Part shown: one piece after another, positions 15,024-16,439 of the stretch
Position numbering within the stretch: position 1 is the first letter of the stretch
Layout: each line of letters opens with the position of its first letter
NCBI GenBank assembly: GCA_043747595.1
Contig: JAYTOX010000124.1
Location: 1-16,439, forward strand
Direction: 5' to 3'
DNA length: 16,439 nt
DNA from: JADKIH01 sp043747595
GTDB taxonomy: Bacteria; Bacteroidota; Bacteroidia; AKYH767-A; 2013-40CM-41-45
Notes under the pieces: generated by a model
Told to the model about the DNA's origin: nothing
Seen by the model: the letters and a program-made list of their open reading frames with translations, nothing else
Databases searched by the model: none
Program-made: the position numbers and the translations under genes

Positions 15024-15048
15024 AGTTGAATTGAACTTGAATTCAACT
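15024..15048. repeat. Inverted repeat AGTTGAATT / AATTCAACT
   Basis: Perfect 9-bp arms with a seven-base loop in non-coding DNA. No gene ends beside it. Its role is unknown: operator or relic terminator. Confidence 0.45.
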
Positions 15049-15151
15049 TATGCGCATTTACTATGACAATAGCAGCGTATAATTCAGAATCAAAACAGAT
15101 TTACTCTTGTCTTTTACATTCGAATTCTAGGTAATAGTCTTCTCCTGTACT

Positions 15152-15171
15152 TCGATTGCTGCGTCAATCGA
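15152..15171. repeat. Inverted repeat TCGATTG / CAATCGA
   Basis: Seven-base perfect arms with a six-base loop, 66 bases before the FnIII start codon and directly ahead of the TTTCCCGGGAAA palindrome. It could be a regulator-binding site in the FnIII promoter region. Confidence 0.4.
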
Positions 15172-15178
15172 TTATGGA

Positions 15179-15190
15179 TTTCCCGGGAAA
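15179..15190. promoter_or_regulatory. 12-bp perfect palindrome TTTCCCGGGAAA
   Basis: A GC-centred perfect palindrome 46 bases before the FnIII start codon. A similar sequence (AATTTCCCGGAAATT) lies before the AAA gene at 4748. It could be a dimeric regulator's operator; no protein can be assigned. Confidence 0.35.
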
Positions 15191-15236
15191 CTATGAAACT
15201 ATGAAACTGCGAACAAAAACAAAAATAATTAGTCAA

Positions 15237-16439
15237 ATGAAAAGAAGTAAACTCTTTCGCTTTATTGCGATCTTTCCCATTATCGCAATTCTTGTTTCAT
15301 TAAATGTCTCCGCACAGAAAACACAATCGAATGTTGCAAATAGATCGCTGTTGGCATGTGGCATTCCATCAAATTTAGCTTCAACAAATATTGCCCCGAC
15401 ATCAGCAACAGTTTCTTGGTCGTCTGTTAGTGGAGCAACAAGTTATGTATTGCAATATCGAGTTTCAGGCGCTTCAACATGGACGTCAATTTCTACTACA
15501 ACTAAATCAAAAAGCCTAAACGGATTATTGAGCTCTACATTATATGAGTACCAAGTTCAATCAAATTGTTCCTCAGGTGCAGGCGCTTTTTCTCCGTTGG
15601 TTTATTTTTCAACGATGGACCCATGTGTGAGTCCCGGTCTATTATCTGCAGTTTCTGTTAGTGCAACTAGCGAAAATCTTAACTGGGCAAACATTCCCGG
15701 GATAATGTATTACAACTTTCGTTATCGTGTTACAGGAACATCTACTTGGACAATTGACTCTTCTATTACAAATACAAAAACGATCAACGGACTTATTGTT
15801 GCTACATCATACGATTTTCAAGTTCAAACGAGATGTACGCCGGGAATTTTAAGTCCGTATGGAGCATCGTCTACTTTTATTACGGCAAATGGGACTGCTT
15901 CTTGCAGCCTTTCTACTATGTTATCTGCAACATCTATCACTACATCGGGTGCTACTTTAGGTTGGGCGGTTGTAAGTGGGGCGATTAGTTATAACATTCA
16001 ATACAGAGTGAGTGGAACAACAACTTGGTCATCTACATCATCAGTTACAGCATCGAAAGCAATAACAGGATTAACACCAGCTACACTTTATGAGTTCCAG
16101 GTACAAACAGTTTGTACAACAGGAACGAGTGCATTTACAGTATCATCAACATTTACAACAACAGCAGCGCCATGTACAGTTGCGATAGGATTAACATCAG
16201 GAGCAATCACCACAACGGGAGCAACATTAAGTTGGACTGCGGTGAGCGGGTCAACAAGTTACAATGTTCAATATAGAGTGAGTGGAACAACAACATGGAC
16301 AACTATAGCAACAGCAGCAATATCGAAAGCGATAACAGGATTATCATCGGCTACACTTTATGAATTCCAAGTGCAAACAGTTTGTACAACAGGAACGAGT
16401 GCGTTTTCAGCATCATCAACATTTACAACAACAGCGGCG
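15237..16439 (+). CDS. Secreted fibronectin type III repeat protein, 3' end outside window
   Basis: An open frame of 401 codons runs from the ATG at 15237 to the end of the window without a stop. It starts with a signal peptide (MKRSKLFRFIAIFPIIAILV, then SLNVSAQ at 21-27) followed by four fibronectin type III modules starting near Cys41, Cys130, Cys223 and Cys313. Each contains the pattern W..V.G...Y..QYRVSG..TW, then I.GL...TLYEFQVQ. Each module carries a second Cys exactly 70 residues after the first (111, 200, 293, 383), suggesting a disulfide. Modules 3 and 4 are nearly identical even in DNA, so duplication was recent, and Thr, Ala and Ser dominate. Similar Bacteroidota proteins continue with more modules and a type IX sorting domain; that is expected but not visible here. 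It is probably an extracellular adhesin or part of an enzyme. Confidence 0.93.
   Translation, partial: MKRSKLFRFIAIFPIIAILVSLNVSAQKTQSNVANRSLLACGIPSNLASTNIAPTSATVSWSSVSGATSYVLQYRVSGASTWTSISTTTKSKSLNGLLSSTLYEYQVQSNCSSGAGAFSPLVYFSTMDPCVSPGLLSAVSVSATSENLNWANIPGIMYYNFRYRVTGTSTWTIDSSITNTKTINGLIVATSYDFQVQTRCTPGILSPYGASSTFITANGTASCSLSTMLSATSITTSGATLGWAVVSGAISYNIQYRVSGTTTWSSTSSVTASKAITGLTPATLYEFQVQTVCTTGTSAFTVSSTFTTTAAPCTVAIGLTSGAITTTGATLSWTAVSGSTSYNVQYRVSGTTTWTTIATAAISKAITGLSSATLYEFQVQTVCTTGTSAFSASSTFTTTAA

Larger units (their letters stand above)
14127..15236. other. 1.1-kb stretch without a large gene
   Basis: No frame of useful length or recognisable motif exists on either strand apart from a 39-residue minus-strand gene candidate (14544-14663). 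The DNA is AT-rich with many short inverted repeats: an imperfect one at 14525-14565, and clean ones at 15024-15048, 15152-15171 and 15179-15190. The last 80 bases should contain the promoter of the FnIII gene; a repeated CTATGAAA lies at about 15191-15206. Confidence 0.5.

Noticed and set aside
1..16439. tRNA or rRNA genes
   Set aside because: No cloverleaf with a T-loop GTTCRANNC context or rRNA-like sequence was recognised on either strand by eye.

Overview
The window looks like a chromosomal stretch of a Bacteroidota species; finer placement is not possible from the sequence alone. The evidence is strong AT richness, three or four secreted proteins carrying (or, for the truncated last one, expected to carry) the C-terminal sorting domain of the type IX secretion system (FPNP / WPNP motifs), a DUF7619-type repeat region, a cupin-AraC regulator, absence of clear Shine-Dalgarno sequences and a few TAnnTTTG-type promoter boxes. 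It is an accessory, gene-sparse region with several decayed genes and many short inverted repeats.

Layout. (1) 1-880: AT-rich non-coding DNA with a fragment of a phage-type tail-collar protein (322-609) and a 26-bp inverted repeat (689-790). (2) 913-2929: three small same-strand genes: a HEPN-fold-like protein with an RKNIIH motif, an unrecognised 191-aa helical protein and a four-helix membrane protein. (3) 2930-4280: T-rich spacer, a DUF1003 membrane protein on the minus strand and another spacer. (4) 4281-7497: a secreted HNH-nuclease-like protein, then a compact three-gene run of Bcs1-like AAA ATPase, DEDDh 3'-5' exonuclease and WYL regulator (gaps of 31 and 44 bases). This run is the best candidate for a nucleic-acid-handling or defence-like system. 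(5) 7498-8398: palindromic interspersed repeats and the wreck of a beta-propeller/type IX secretion pseudogene. (6) 8399-14126: a large secreted leucine-rich-repeat protein with an exact 20-residue period and a cysteine ladder, an AraC-type regulator, and a secreted propeller-like protein ending in a perfect 14-bp terminator hairpin. (7) 14127-15236: about 1.1 kb with no large gene, but with a likely 39-aa single-helix membrane protein on the minus strand and several hairpins. (8) 15237-end: the first 401 codons of a secreted fibronectin type III repeat protein that runs off the window.

How they may work together. The AAA-exonuclease-WYL genes probably form one transcription unit; the HEPN cluster may be a separate small accessory module. 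The secreted LRR, propeller and FnIII proteins are surface or extracellular adhesion/recognition proteins exported by Sec and type IX secretion. The AraC regulator between two of them could control one or both, but nothing in the sequence proves it.
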